Source of the DNA: CAUZIZ01 sp965218775
GTDB taxonomy: Bacteria; Acidobacteriota; UBA6911; RPQK01; JAJDTT01
Length of the DNA: 64,000 nucleotides
Reading direction: 5' to 3'
NCBI GenBank assembly: GCA_965218775.1
Contig: CBDCLS010000003.1
Coordinates: forward strand, 496,001 to 560,000
Shown here: piece by piece, positions 36,807 through 45,218 of the stretch
How the letters are laid out: each line of letters begins with the position of its first letter
Position numbering within the stretch: the first letter of the stretch is position 1
Notes under the pieces: model-generated
Database searches by the model: none
The model's input: the letters and a program-made list of their open reading frames with translations, nothing else
What the model was told of the DNA's origin: nothing
Program-made: the position numbers and the translations under genes

Positions 36807-37241
36807 ATGAGTTTAGTAAACCGGGAACGAATCGCACTCACTCTAGAGGGCGCCAAGCTGATGATGAAAGCTGCTGAGGAAAAGGCCACCCAGATCGGAG
36901 TGGACATGGACATCGCTATCGTTGACGACGGGACCAATCTTCTCTGCTTCCATCGGATGGACGGAGCCAAGATCACCAGCATCGATGTGGCGATCAACAA
37001 AGCGTTTACGGCGGCCGGCGCTCGAGTACCGACGGCGAAGTACGGCGAGCTTGCAGCTCCTGGCGCCAAGGCGTTCGGAATTCACGTCAGCAACCAGGGA
37101 CGTTTTATGATCCTCGGTGGCGGCCTGCCGATTGTGGTCGACGGACAACCCATCGGTGGAATTGGCTGCAGCAGCGGTAACGTGGATCAGGACGCAGAGG
37201 TAGCCCAGGCCGGCATCGACGCCCTGCTGGCGGGTCTCTAG
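36807..37241 (+). CDS. GlcG/HbpS-family haem-binding-like protein
   Basis: About 144 residues, close to the family norm. ATG 36807 has AGGAGCAGG just upstream. Landmarks: LTLEGAKLMMKAAEEKA, VDMDIAIVDDGTNLLCFHRM, SIDVAINKAFTAAGARVPT and the glycine-rich GGGLPIVVDGQPIGGIGCSS. This is the DUF336 fold (GlcG, HbpS, PduO C-terminal domain). No signal peptide, so cytoplasmic. The role is unclear; family members bind haem or cobalamin or accompany glycolate and diol metabolism. Confidence 0.88.
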   Translation: MSLVNRERIALTLEGAKLMMKAAEEKATQIGVDMDIAIVDDGTNLLCFHRMDGAKITSIDVAINKAFTAAGARVPTAKYGELAAPGAKAFGIHVSNQGRFMILGGGLPIVVDGQPIGGIGCSSGNVDQDAEVAQAGIDALLAGL

Positions 37242-37288
37242 CCCGTACTTCTCAGCACAGACATCATCCAGGAAGCGAGATCGAGCAG

Positions 37289-38713
37289 ATGACCAAAGAA
37301 ACCGATGTTGTTGTCATTGGAAGTGGCCCCGGAGGGTATACCGCAGCCTTCCGACTGGCCGACCTGGGACTCAAGACGATCCTGGTCGACGCCCGGAAAA
37401 AGCCCGGTGGAGAGTGTCTTTACAACGGCTGTATCCCTTCCAAGGCCCTCCTCCATGTGGCAGGACTTCTCGAGGAGATACGAACTGCCGAGCAGTTTGG
37501 AGTCCAGGTCGCTGAACCGACGGTCGACCTCAAGACACTGCGAAACTGGAAGAACGGCCTGATTGGCAATCTGAGCTCCGGGATCGTTCAGCTGGGAAAG
37601 CGTCGCGGTGTCGAGTTCGTCGACGGCCGCGCGCGATTTGAAGACTCCCAGACGCTGATGGTGGAAGGCGAGGACACCCTTGAGGTCACGTTCAAACACG
37701 CTATTCTGGCCACCGGCTCTCGTCCACTGAAGCTTCCCGGACTAGGGGCTGAGAGCAGTCTGGTCATGGATTCCACCGAGGCGTTGGCCCTGGAGAAGAT
37801 ACCTCGGACTCTTCTGGTAGTAGGTGGAGGCTATATTGGATTGGAGCTGGGAACCGTTTATGCGGCCCTCGGTAGTAAAGTGACACTGGTGGAACTAACC
37901 GATGGACTGCTCCCGGGTGTGGATCGGGACCTGGTACGTCCGTTGGAGCGACGAATCAAGCGGCTCTTTGAACAAGTCACCCTCAAGACCAAGGTGACCT
38001 CTATAGAGGATCGGGGCGATCACCTGCAAGCCTGGTTTGAGGGCGATATCGATACCCCGCATGGCACCTTTGAGCGGATGTTCGTTGCGGTGGGTCGGCG
38101 GCCCAATTCGGACGACCTGGGCCTGGAGAATACGCGGGCGTTAATCGACAACCAGGGGTTCGTCGGAATCGACGCGCAGTGTCGAAGCGCCGATCCCTCC
38201 ATCTTCGCCATCGGCGACGTAGCCGGACAGCCCATGCTCGCCCACAAGGCAATGCGCGAAGGCAAGGTCGCGGCTGAAGTGATTGCAGGACAAGCATCGA
38301 GTTTCGACAATCAGGCCATTCCAGCCGTGGTGTTCACGGACCCCGAAATCTCCTGGTGCGGCTTGACCGAGGAAGAGGCGAAACGCGAAGGGAAACAGGT
38401 TCAGATCTCACGGTTCCCCTGGAGTGCCTCCGGTCGGGCAGCCACGCTAGGCCGGCTGGAGGGATTGACTAAGATGGTGTGCGAGCCTGAGACGGGACGG
38501 ATATTGGGCGTGGGAATCGTAGGTCCCAACGCCGGTGAACTGATCGCCGAGGCAGTCCTAGCAGTCGAAATGGCCGCAGTGGCCGAAGATATTGGCATGT
38601 CGATCCACCCCCACCCCACGCTTTCCGAGACTTTGGGGGAAGCGGCAGAAGCCCTCCTAGGACATGCTACTCACATCTCTCGCAAGGCTCCGACGATCAT
38701 CTCCGGAGGGTGA
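37289..38713 (+). CDS. lpdA: Dihydrolipoyl dehydrogenase
   Basis: About 474 residues, the FAD-dependent E3 component of 2-oxo acid dehydrogenase and glycine-cleavage complexes. Present: FAD motif VVIGSGPGGYTAAFRLA, redox-active disulfide GGECLYNGCIPSKALL (Cys about 43 and 48), NAD motif VVGGGYIGLELGTVYAALG, FAD motif FAIGDVAGQPMLAHKA and the catalytic His-Glu region MSIHPHPTLSETLGEA. Length and order are normal. No E1 or E2 genes lie nearby, so it may serve several complexes. It follows the HbpS-like gene by 47 bp in the same direction. A 7-bp-stem hairpin (38736-38759) lies between it and the convergent STAS gene. Confidence 0.95.
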   Translation: MTKETDVVVIGSGPGGYTAAFRLADLGLKTILVDARKKPGGECLYNGCIPSKALLHVAGLLEEIRTAEQFGVQVAEPTVDLKTLRNWKNGLIGNLSSGIVQLGKRRGVEFVDGRARFEDSQTLMVEGEDTLEVTFKHAILATGSRPLKLPGLGAESSLVMDSTEALALEKIPRTLLVVGGGYIGLELGTVYAALGSKVTLVELTDGLLPGVDRDLVRPLERRIKRLFEQVTLKTKVTSIEDRGDHLQAWFEGDIDTPHGTFERMFVAVGRRPNSDDLGLENTRALIDNQGFVGIDAQCRSADPSIFAIGDVAGQPMLAHKAMREGKVAAEVIAGQASSFDNQAIPAVVFTDPEISWCGLTEEEAKREGKQVQISRFPWSASGRAATLGRLEGLTKMVCEPETGRILGVGIVGPNAGELIAEAVLAVEMAAVAEDIGMSIHPHPTLSETLGEAAEALLGHATHISRKAPTIISGG

Positions 38714-38735
38714 CGACAGAAGCCATCCGATCGTT

Positions 38736-38759
38736 CCTCCCAAACAAGGTGCTGGGAGG
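38736..38759. terminator. Candidate bidirectional terminator hairpin
   Basis: CCTCCCA (38736-38742) pairs with TGGGAGG (38753-38759). It lies between the stop of lpdA and the stop of the convergent STAS gene, where a two-way terminator would be expected. There is no U-run, so confidence is modest. Confidence 0.4.
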
Positions 38760-38795
38760 ACCGCTGCTAACCCTGGCGGGTATCAGTGGCCGCGA

Positions 38796-39134
38796 CTAAC
38801 TGAAACTTGCGATCGCCTCGCCCTCATCATCAAAGGAATCGAAGACGGTGAGGAGCTTGGTAATAGCGAGAAGTTCCTTCAGCTTCTTGGTGAGGTTCAG
38901 CAACTTCAGCTCGCCTCCCGCATTGGTGACGGTGGTGAAGGAACTCACCAGCTCACCGATACCGGAGCTGTCTACCATGCCCACTTCTCCAAGATTGAGT
39001 AGGATGTTGTTGCTTCCCGCGGCCAGCAATTCGCGTACCTTATTCTTGATGTCGATGCTTCCTTCTCCGATCGTGATCTTTCCTGAGATGTCGAGGATCG
39101 TGACACCCTCTACTACTCGCTCCTCAATTTTCAT
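38796..39134 (-). CDS. STAS-domain anti-sigma factor antagonist (SpoIIAA/RsbV-like)
   Basis: About 112 residues, one STAS domain: MKIEERVVEGVTILDISG, GKITIGEGS, LLNLGEVGMVDSSGIGELV (the phosphorylatable Ser in DSSG), GGELKLLNLTKKLKELL. In this family the dephosphorylated protein binds the kinase/anti-sigma partner and frees a sigma factor or other target. The partner is encoded immediately upstream with an 11-bp overlap, so the two are translationally coupled. No sigma-factor or PP2C phosphatase gene is in the window, so the final target is elsewhere. Confidence 0.93.
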   Translation of the reverse strand: MKIEERVVEGVTILDISGKITIGEGSIDIKNKVRELLAAGSNNILLNLGEVGMVDSSGIGELVSSFTTVTNAGGELKLLNLTKKLKELLAITKLLTVFDSFDDEGEAIASFS

Positions 39135-39702
39135 CTTTCTCTCCTTTCAGGTTGTCCAGCCGCTTTGCCATACGTACTTCGAAGCCACCTTCTGGACGAT
39201 TTCGAAAGCGGACATCATCCATGAAGGTCTGCACGTAGAAGATCCCCCGACCGCTTGGTTTAAGCAGGTTATCCTGATCGAGAGGATCAGGCAAGCTGGA
39301 TATGTCAAACCCCTTCCCCTCATCCTGGACCAGAATCAGCAGACGTTCGGGGCTGATCTTGAACCGCAGTCCTACTTTCTTGGTCTCGTCTTGCTGGTTT
39401 CCGTGACGAATCGCATTGGTTACCGACTCCCGTACCGAAAGGCCAATCCAATAACCCACATCCTCCTCGATCCCGATCAACCTGGTGATGCTCAAGGCCA
39501 ATTCCTGGATCAGGTCCAGGTACTGGATGTTGCTTCCAAACGAGATTTCAAAATCTTCCTGGAGACTGTCAGTCAGAAGTTTGTTCACCACAGTGTGCCG
39601 CTTGCGATTTCCCTTCAGGTGAGGAGCCGTCAAATCATAATTATGACGTCGAATCCTTGTCAACTCCAGCCATGAAACAGATGAGACACGCGAGATCTCC
39701 AT
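39124..39702 (-). CDS. Serine kinase/anti-sigma factor with HATPase domain (SpoIIAB/RsbW-like)
   Basis: About 192 residues. The GHKL ATPase boxes are in place: N-box VRESVTNAIRHGN, G1 VQDEGKGFD and G2 PSGRGIFYVQTF. Such proteins phosphorylate the STAS partner and hold a sigma factor. The first 40 or so residues are unlike the family and the true start may be a GTG near codon 40 (VVNKLLTDSLQEDF), giving the usual length of about 150. It overlaps the STAS gene by 11 bp. Likely part of a stress or development switch. Confidence 0.88.
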   Translation of the reverse strand: MEISRVSSVSWLELTRIRRHNYDLTAPHLKGNRKRHTVVNKLLTDSLQEDFEISFGSNIQYLDLIQELALSITRLIGIEEDVGYWIGLSVRESVTNAIRHGNQQDETKKVGLRFKISPERLLILVQDEGKGFDISSLPDPLDQDNLLKPSGRGIFYVQTFMDDVRFRNRPEGGFEVRMAKRLDNLKGEKDEN

Positions 39703-39954
39703 GCGAGCCAGCTGAGGCTGTCTTTATCAGCCTTGGAGTGCCCAGTGTAGACTGCTACGTTTAGATGCTGGACCCGCCGGCAGGTTTCGCGTTTGGCGCA
39801 ACAGGCTGTTGCTTCTTCCTGAGAGTCCGCTGCTCCCATTGGGTAGGGAGAATCGCCTTATTGGTAGGTTCCAGATGCAAACAGTGCTAGTCTCCTTGAA
39901 GATTGAAAAGGTGCTCGAGAAACCAAACGACTCGTCCAAGGATAGGGAAGCATT

Positions 39955-40620
39955 ATGATCGACGCTCAACTTCAGCAAAGACTGATATCCCTCTCTACGG
40001 CCCTGCTAGCCGATGCACGCTACCGGATGGGACTCCCCGAAACGCACCTCGATGGAAGCATCCGGCCGGCTGCCCCCTTCACCCGTATGGCTGGAGTGGC
40101 TGTTACCGTCAGGTTGGAGACGGCGAAGGATGAGGCCTCCGCCGACCTGGGAGCGATGATCCGAGCCTTTGAGGCTCAGACCGAGGGTTCCTCCTCGATC
40201 ATGGTGATCCAGGTGCCCGAAGAGCTTCACGACCAGGGGATCTTCGGCGAGGGAGCGGCTACCCTGGGCCGCAAGCATGGCTTCGTGGGCGCTTTGATCG
40301 ATGGGGCAGTGCGGGATACCCAGGAGCTCAAGGAAATCGAGTTCCCGGCCTTCTCCCGGACCATCGCCCCCGGTTATATCGTAGGCAAGGCCACGGCTGT
40401 CTCGGTTGGCGAACCTCTGGTCATCGGGGGGCGGACGATTCACGAAGGAGATGCCATCATGGGAGATAATGACGGTTTGATCCTCATCCGTCCTGATGAG
40501 CTGACCGAAGTCGTGGCCCGTGCAGAGGCCATCAAAGATTGGGAAGCAAGGGTCCACGGCGCAGTGGCCAAGGGGAGCAGCCACGAGGAGATATTGAAGA
40601 TCGCCGGCGAGATGCCTTGA
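39955..40620 (+). CDS. RraA/HMG-aldolase-family protein
   Basis: About 221 residues. Signature parts are IMVIQVPEELHDQGIFGEG, GFVGALIDGAVRDTQELKEI (Arg and Asp of the active site), GEPLVIGGRTIHEGDAIMGD and DGLILIRPDELTEVVARAE. Members are either regulators of RNase E or, more often outside enterics, 4-hydroxy-4-methyl-2-oxoglutarate/oxaloacetate lyases. In this sugar-acid-rich context an aldolase or decarboxylase role is more likely. Downstream lies a low-complexity inverted element and then a PLP dehydratase on the same strand. Confidence 0.88.
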   Translation: MIDAQLQQRLISLSTALLADARYRMGLPETHLDGSIRPAAPFTRMAGVAVTVRLETAKDEASADLGAMIRAFEAQTEGSSSIMVIQVPEELHDQGIFGEGAATLGRKHGFVGALIDGAVRDTQELKEIEFPAFSRTIAPGYIVGKATAVSVGEPLVIGGRTIHEGDAIMGDNDGLILIRPDELTEVVARAEAIKDWEARVHGAVAKGSSHEEILKIAGEMP

Positions 40621-40866
40621 TGGTGAACAGTGAGCAGTGAGCAGTTGAACAGTGAGCAGTGAGTCAGTGAGTCAGTGAGCAGTTGAGCAGTGAGCAGTGA
40701 GTGAGTTAGCAGTGGGTGAGAGCAGTAAGTGGGAGCAGTAAGTGAGTTAGCGGTGGTATCAGCGGTAACCGATCATCAGTCTTCATCAGCCATGGGCTAG
40801 CTATCAGGACTGCTCACTGCTTACTGCTTACTGCTCACTGTTTTCACTGTTCCCTGATCACTCAAA
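40621..40866. repeat. Low-complexity inverted element 2 (CAGTGAG heptamer type)
   Basis: Left arm: repeated CAGTGAG/CAGTTGAG units from 40626 to about 40745. Right arm: ACTGCTCACTGCTTACTGCT and CACTGTT units at 40818-40850. The arms are mutually complementary and would form a long hairpin around a unique centre. It fills the gap between the RraA and dehydratase genes. Confidence 0.8.
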
Positions 40867-40872
40867 ATTGAC

Positions 40873-41832
40873 ATGGCCTACATCCCAACCCACCAGGACA
40901 TCCTCGAGGCGGCCCAGAGAATCGAGGGCAAGGTCCTGAGAACCCCCCTTCTGTACTCGGATTCCCTTTCGGGAATGTTGGGGACAGACGTCTTCCTGAA
41001 GCTCGACTCTCTCCAACCCGGCGGGAGCTTCAAGATTCGGGGGGCGACCAATGCCGTCGCCATGCTGAGCGAGGAAGAGCGCCGTCGAGGAGTCGTAGCT
41101 GCCTCCTCAGGAAACTACGGGACGGCTCTGGCGCTGGCGGCACAGCGCGCAGGGATTGAGGCTACCATCGTTCTCCCGGAAAACGCTCCTTCAGTCAAAG
41201 TCGAGCGGATTCGCAAGGCAGGGGCTAAACTTCTGCATCATGGGGATCACTATGGCGACAGCGAGCAGGAGGCCGCTCGCCTGGCGGAGCAGAGGCTGGT
41301 TCTGATTCATCCCTTTGACGATCCCCGGGTTGTTGCCGGCCAGGGAACCATCGCGCTCGAGATTGCCCAGGACGCTCCCGCCGATCTCGGCACGACTGCC
41401 GTCCCAGTGGGCGGCGGCGGTCTTATCGCAGGTGTGGCTCTAGGGCTCAAATATACGCGACCGGAGGTCGAAGTAGTCGGGGTCGAGCCCTTTGCGGCTC
41501 CCTCACTCACCGCGGCTCTCAACACCGGCAAACCAGTCCCGATTGAGCCTCTTCCTACCTGTGCTGACGGACTCTCTCCCCGATCCACCGGCGAGATCTC
41601 TTTCGAGGTAGCCCGAGAACGGATAGATCGCGTTCTCCTTCTGACCGAGGACAAGCTAATGGAGGGCTGCCGTTACTGTTTCAAGGAACTGCACCTCGTC
41701 GTCGAGCCCTCGGGAGCAGCGGGTGTATCTGCCTTGATCGCCGGCAAGCTGGATTCGAAGGGTCAGCCCATGGCGGTTGTACTCTCAGGCTCGAACCTCG
41801 ACCCGAAGTACTTCCGGCAAGTGATGAATTAG
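40873..41832 (+). CDS. Threonine/serine dehydratase-like PLP enzyme (fold type II)
   Basis: About 319 residues, the size of catabolic threonine dehydratases and serine racemases (no ACT regulatory domain). Seen: RTPLLYSDSLSGMLG, LDSLQPGGSFKIRGATNA with the PLP Lys, SSGNYGTALALAAQ, VPVGGGGLIAGVALG (phosphate-binding glycine loop) and VLSGSNLDP. Reaction: 2-oxo acid plus ammonia from a hydroxyamino acid, possibly 3-hydroxyaspartate. It lies downstream of the RraA-like gene across a repeat; co-transcription is uncertain because the repeat could fold into a strong hairpin. Confidence 0.9.
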   Translation: MAYIPTHQDILEAAQRIEGKVLRTPLLYSDSLSGMLGTDVFLKLDSLQPGGSFKIRGATNAVAMLSEEERRRGVVAASSGNYGTALALAAQRAGIEATIVLPENAPSVKVERIRKAGAKLLHHGDHYGDSEQEAARLAEQRLVLIHPFDDPRVVAGQGTIALEIAQDAPADLGTTAVPVGGGGLIAGVALGLKYTRPEVEVVGVEPFAAPSLTAALNTGKPVPIEPLPTCADGLSPRSTGEISFEVARERIDRVLLLTEDKLMEGCRYCFKELHLVVEPSGAAGVSALIAGKLDSKGQPMAVVLSGSNLDPKYFRQVMN

Positions 41833-41880
41833 CCAACGCGCGGAGAACCTTCAACCACTTCGGATTTCTTGACCCTCTAG

Positions 41881-42149
41881 TACGCTGTAACACAGATTAT
41901 GACGGATTTGCAGATGGGGCTTGTGAGGCGAGATCAAGGCAGGAGGAGGAAGACGATGCTTGGTCATCTTCGACGACGACCAACGCAGAGATCGTCCACA
42001 ACCCCCATCTGCCCTACGGGTGGCGACGGGACGGGCCGATATCTTTGTCGCTCCTCCTCCACTATGGCAAAACATGGCGTTCGTCGTCGCTTCGCGATCT
42101 CGACCCGTCGCGATCGCCACAAATCCGTCATAATCTGTGTTACAGCGTA
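41881..42149. mobile_element. 269-bp MITE with perfect 30-bp terminal inverted repeats
   Basis: Starts TACGCTGTAACACAG and ends with its exact inverse over 30 bp. CTAG flanks both ends (41877-41880 and 42150-42153), the YTAR-type target of IS5-group transposases. The interior shares long stretches with the element at 60201-60472 (GAGATCAAGGC, GACGACGACCAACGCAGAGA) although the terminal repeats differ. No transposase inside. Confidence 0.9.
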
Positions 42150-42190
42150 CTAGGTCCAGGCGTCTAAGCTCGCCACCAAACGGAGGAACG

Positions 42191-43597
42191 GTGAAAAAAC
42201 CAGACGCACCGCGTGTGCTGGCGGTACCCGACGAGAACTTTAGAGCGCTCGCCTGGATGGGGCCGATGCTGATGCTGCTGGGCGAGGCGATCGGCAGTGG
42301 GGAAATCCTCACCGAGCCCGTTGCCGGTGCCAGGTATGGCGGCGCGCTGCTGTGGGTCATCCTTTTCACCGTCGTGACCAAGGCGTTCTGGAACGAGGCC
42401 ATCGGCCGGGTTGCGCTGGCAACCGGACAGAACTTCCTGGAAGCATGTTCTGGTATGGGGCCTCCCACCTCCTGGGTACCCTGGCTCTGGCTGGTCGTAA
42501 ACGCCTCGAAGGACTTCCTGCTGCGGGGTGGAATCGTGGCCATCGGCGGACTCATCTGCTACGACGTCTTCGGCGATCTCCCCGGTTGGATGGTTCCCGG
42601 ATCGGCTCCGCTGGGCACCGCAGCCAACGAGGCCGCCCAGAGTGTGACCTGGACGTTTCTGAATTTCGCCCTGGTATGGGTCATCCTGGTCGGAGGGGGC
42701 TATCGCCTCGCGGAGTCGTTCAACACGGTGTTCTGCCTGCTCTTCACCGTTGCTTTGGTGGCGTGTGCTGTCTTCATCTTTCCCGAGACCACCGGCGAAC
42801 TCGCCAGCGGCCTGATACCACGGATGGCAACCAGCCCCGATCAGCTGCTGGTGATGATGTCTTTGGCAGGCATTGTGATGGCGGGCTCTGGGACCATCAA
42901 ATACAGCGCCTGGGCGGAAGAGCGGGGCATGGGCCTGTTCGCTCACGCCCGAGAAACCGGTCGGCTGACCCGAAACCAGTTCCAGCCTGTTTCCGAGGAA
43001 GAGGTCAAGCGCATGCGTGGCTGGCTTCGGGTCAGCCGAATCAACATCGCGCTGAGCTACGGTCTCGGAATGCTGATCTGTCTCGCTACCTTCGTACTGG
43101 GAGTCGGCATCCTGAGGCCCGCGGGAGTCCAGCTGGCGGGTGCCGGACTCGCCCGCGAGCTTAGCCTGATGATGACCCAGGTGCTGGGCCCCTGGGCTCG
43201 AAGCCTCTTCTACCTTGGGGCCTGGGCCGCCATCATGAGTACCGCCATCTCTATTTTCGATGGCTCCTCGAGAATATTTATCCAGCCCATGAGGGCCAAG
43301 TTGCCGGGTTTGTTCGCACGGCTTGCCGCGAATCATTGGCAAAAGATTGTCATGTCACTCATGATGACCGGTTCCTGGATCGTCTTTGCATTCATACCCA
43401 AGCCGGTGACCCTGGTTCTGGTAATGGGAGCCATCGATGCTCCCTTGATAGGGGTGTTGATGATCACCTATGCCTTCCTGGGACGGCGTTATCTCCCGCA
43501 GGCATACCGCAGTGGTGTCTTCTGGTGCGTGTCGATGGTCCTGATCGGGCTTCTCTACCTGGCACTGGGCGTGTCTTACGCGTTTCTGAAGGGCTAG
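42191..43597 (+). CDS. Nramp-like divalent metal transporter-family membrane protein
   Basis: About 468 residues with roughly eleven membrane helices. GTG 42191 is chosen because GGAGG lies 5 bases upstream and the reading before it belongs to the MITE. The first helix contains GPMLMLLGEAIGSGEILTEP, in the position of the Nramp DPGN motif but with different residues; later parts are MSLAGIVMAGSGTIKYSAWA, YLGAWAAIMSTAISIFDGSS and VLVMGAIDAPLIGVLMI. Proteins of this sort occur in planctomycetes and acidobacteria as Nramp-family members of unknown cargo. The lack of the canonical metal-site residues means the substrate may not be a metal. Confidence 0.78.
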   Translation: MKKPDAPRVLAVPDENFRALAWMGPMLMLLGEAIGSGEILTEPVAGARYGGALLWVILFTVVTKAFWNEAIGRVALATGQNFLEACSGMGPPTSWVPWLWLVVNASKDFLLRGGIVAIGGLICYDVFGDLPGWMVPGSAPLGTAANEAAQSVTWTFLNFALVWVILVGGGYRLAESFNTVFCLLFTVALVACAVFIFPETTGELASGLIPRMATSPDQLLVMMSLAGIVMAGSGTIKYSAWAEERGMGLFAHARETGRLTRNQFQPVSEEEVKRMRGWLRVSRINIALSYGLGMLICLATFVLGVGILRPAGVQLAGAGLARELSLMMTQVLGPWARSLFYLGAWAAIMSTAISIFDGSSRIFIQPMRAKLPGLFARLAANHWQKIVMSLMMTGSWIVFAFIPKPVTLVLVMGAIDAPLIGVLMITYAFLGRRYLPQAYRSGVFWCVSMVLIGLLYLALGVSYAFLKG

Positions 43598-43824
43598 AAT
43601 TCTGGACGGTAGAAACTGATCTAGTGCGCAAACGGTGGAATCGGCCCATTTTTCCCTGGTTCTCCGCTCGAATAGGGCAATTATGCCCCTCTGAATCGAG
43701 AAGCGCTGGCCTCAATTTGCCGCTTCTTTTATTATTTTTCGGAATTTTTCGGCACACGCTCCCAGGCAATACAGCCTCCGCTTGCGTGCCGTTCGGATCT
43801 TGGATAACTTGGGACTTCCATCGC
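43598..43824. promoter_or_regulatory. AT-rich upstream region of the PQQ-type propeller gene
   Basis: A T-rich stretch (TTCTTTTATTATTTTTCGG around 43725-43750) contrasts with the GC-rich surroundings and probably carries the promoter of the next gene. No hexamer pair can be fixed with confidence. Confidence 0.3.
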
Positions 43825-45120
43825 ATGAAGAATCAGCTTTTCACACTCATCTTTTTCTTGACCGCAGCCAGTGCCGCTGGATCCGATAACTGGCCCGAAT
43901 ACCGGGGTCCGAATGGGGACGGCTCATCCGACTCGGAGGTGCTACCTCTGCACTGGAGTGAGACCCACAACGTCAGGTGGAAGATGCCCATCCACGGTCG
44001 GGGTTGGTCTTCCCCGGTAGTCTGGGAAAACCAGGTGTGGCTCACGACGGCGAGCCTGGACGGCAGGTCTCTGTTCGTCCTCTGCTTCGATCGCGAGAGT
44101 GGCAAGATCCTCTTGGATCGTCGGCTCTTCGACGTACCCAAACCTCGCCCGCTGAGCAATCCCGTCAACAGCTACGCTTCCCCGTCGCCGACCATCGAGA
44201 AGGGTCGGGTCTACGTCCATTTTGGCAGTTACGGTACGGCCTGTCTCGACACTCAGAACTTTGACCTGCTGTGGCAACGCCGGGACCTACCCTGTGATCA
44301 CTGGCGTGGCCCGGCTTCCTCGCCTTTGCTCTGGGAGGATCTCATCTTCCTTCACATGGACGGGGCCAATGTCCAGTACGTAGCTGCCTTGGACAAACAC
44401 AGCGGCAAGAATCGCTGGATCGCCTTTCGCTCCACTGACTACGGCGACCTGGAAGAGGATGGCCGCCCCTCTGCCAGCGGAGATTGGCGCAAGGCTTACA
44501 ATACCCCATCCATTGTCGAGTTCCAGGACCAGGTGCAGCTCATCAGCCCGAGTGCCAAGGCGGCCTATGCCTACAACCCACAGACCGGTGAAGAGCTCTG
44601 GCAGGTTCGTCATCGCGGCCACTCTTCGGCGGCACGCAGCTTGCATGCCGATGGCGTGGTGGCCATCAACGTCGGCTACATCGGAGGTAAGGCCGAGATG
44701 TGGGGTGTCCAGCTCGGTGGCCGTGGAAATGTGACCGAGACGCACGTACTTTGGAAGTATGTCAGGGGAGCCCCGAAAAGATCTTCACCGGTCCTGATCG
44801 ATGAGCGAGCCTATATGGTCAGTAATAAGGGTGTCGTTTCCTGCATCGATTTCAAAACAGGCCGCGAAGTTTGGAAGGGACGGATCGGCGGCAACCACTC
44901 GGCTTCGATCGTTTACGCCGCGAACCGTATTCACTTCTTCAGTGAAGAGGGCGTTGCGACCATCATTCGTCCCGGAGAACAGCTCGAAGTACTTGCAACC
45001 AATGAGCTCGACAGCGGATTCATGGCATCTCCCGCCATCGCTGGCCGAGATTTTTTCCTGCGCACGAAAACGCACCTGTATCGAATCGAAGGTTCTGGTG
45101 CAGCGCCCGGGCCTCGATAG
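43825..45120 (+). CDS. Secreted PQQ-like (outer-membrane assembly type) beta-propeller protein
   Basis: About 431 residues. ATG 43825 starts a signal peptide (QLFTLIFFLTAASAAG); the open frame upstream is a continuation without meaning. The classic start NWPEYRGPNGDG is followed by repeated A-W-x-x-x-T-G-type blades: LCFDRESGKILLDRRLF, ALDKHSGKNRWIAF, AYNPQTGEELWQVRHRGHSS and CIDFKTGREVWKGRIGGNHS. This is the PQQ-binding-like propeller common in planctomycetes and acidobacteria, usually without PQQ. Likely periplasmic, function unknown. It stands alone; the next gene is a surface protein on the same strand. Confidence 0.87.
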   Translation: MKNQLFTLIFFLTAASAAGSDNWPEYRGPNGDGSSDSEVLPLHWSETHNVRWKMPIHGRGWSSPVVWENQVWLTTASLDGRSLFVLCFDRESGKILLDRRLFDVPKPRPLSNPVNSYASPSPTIEKGRVYVHFGSYGTACLDTQNFDLLWQRRDLPCDHWRGPASSPLLWEDLIFLHMDGANVQYVAALDKHSGKNRWIAFRSTDYGDLEEDGRPSASGDWRKAYNTPSIVEFQDQVQLISPSAKAAYAYNPQTGEELWQVRHRGHSSAARSLHADGVVAINVGYIGGKAEMWGVQLGGRGNVTETHVLWKYVRGAPKRSSPVLIDERAYMVSNKGVVSCIDFKTGREVWKGRIGGNHSASIVYAANRIHFFSEEGVATIIRPGEQLEVLATNELDSGFMASPAIAGRDFFLRTKTHLYRIEGSGAAPGPR

Positions 45121-45165
45121 CCCGAATCATCGGACCACAGGAACGATTTTTTCTTGTCCCGTGAA

Positions 45166-45194
45166 TTGACAAGGGCTCATTTCTTTTCGTAAGT
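45166..45194 (+). promoter_or_regulatory. Possible sigma-70-like promoter before the IPT/TIG gene
   Basis: TTGACA at 45166-45171 is followed after 17 bases by GTAAGT at 45189-45194 and then the ATG at 45219. The -35 box is perfect, the -10 box poor. Weak evidence. Confidence 0.3.
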
Positions 45195-45218
45195 TGGGCA
45201 ATTGCGCTCTACCAATAG

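Noticed and set aside
40621..40866. Short repeated units that could suggest a CRISPR array
   Set aside because: Units are 7-8 bp, contiguous and imperfect, with no spacers of even length and no cas genes; the arms are complementary, which CRISPR arrays are not.
42164..43342. A 392-codon minus-strand frame
   Set aside because: Antisense to the membrane transporter; hydrophilic composition mirrors the hydrophobic codons of the real gene.
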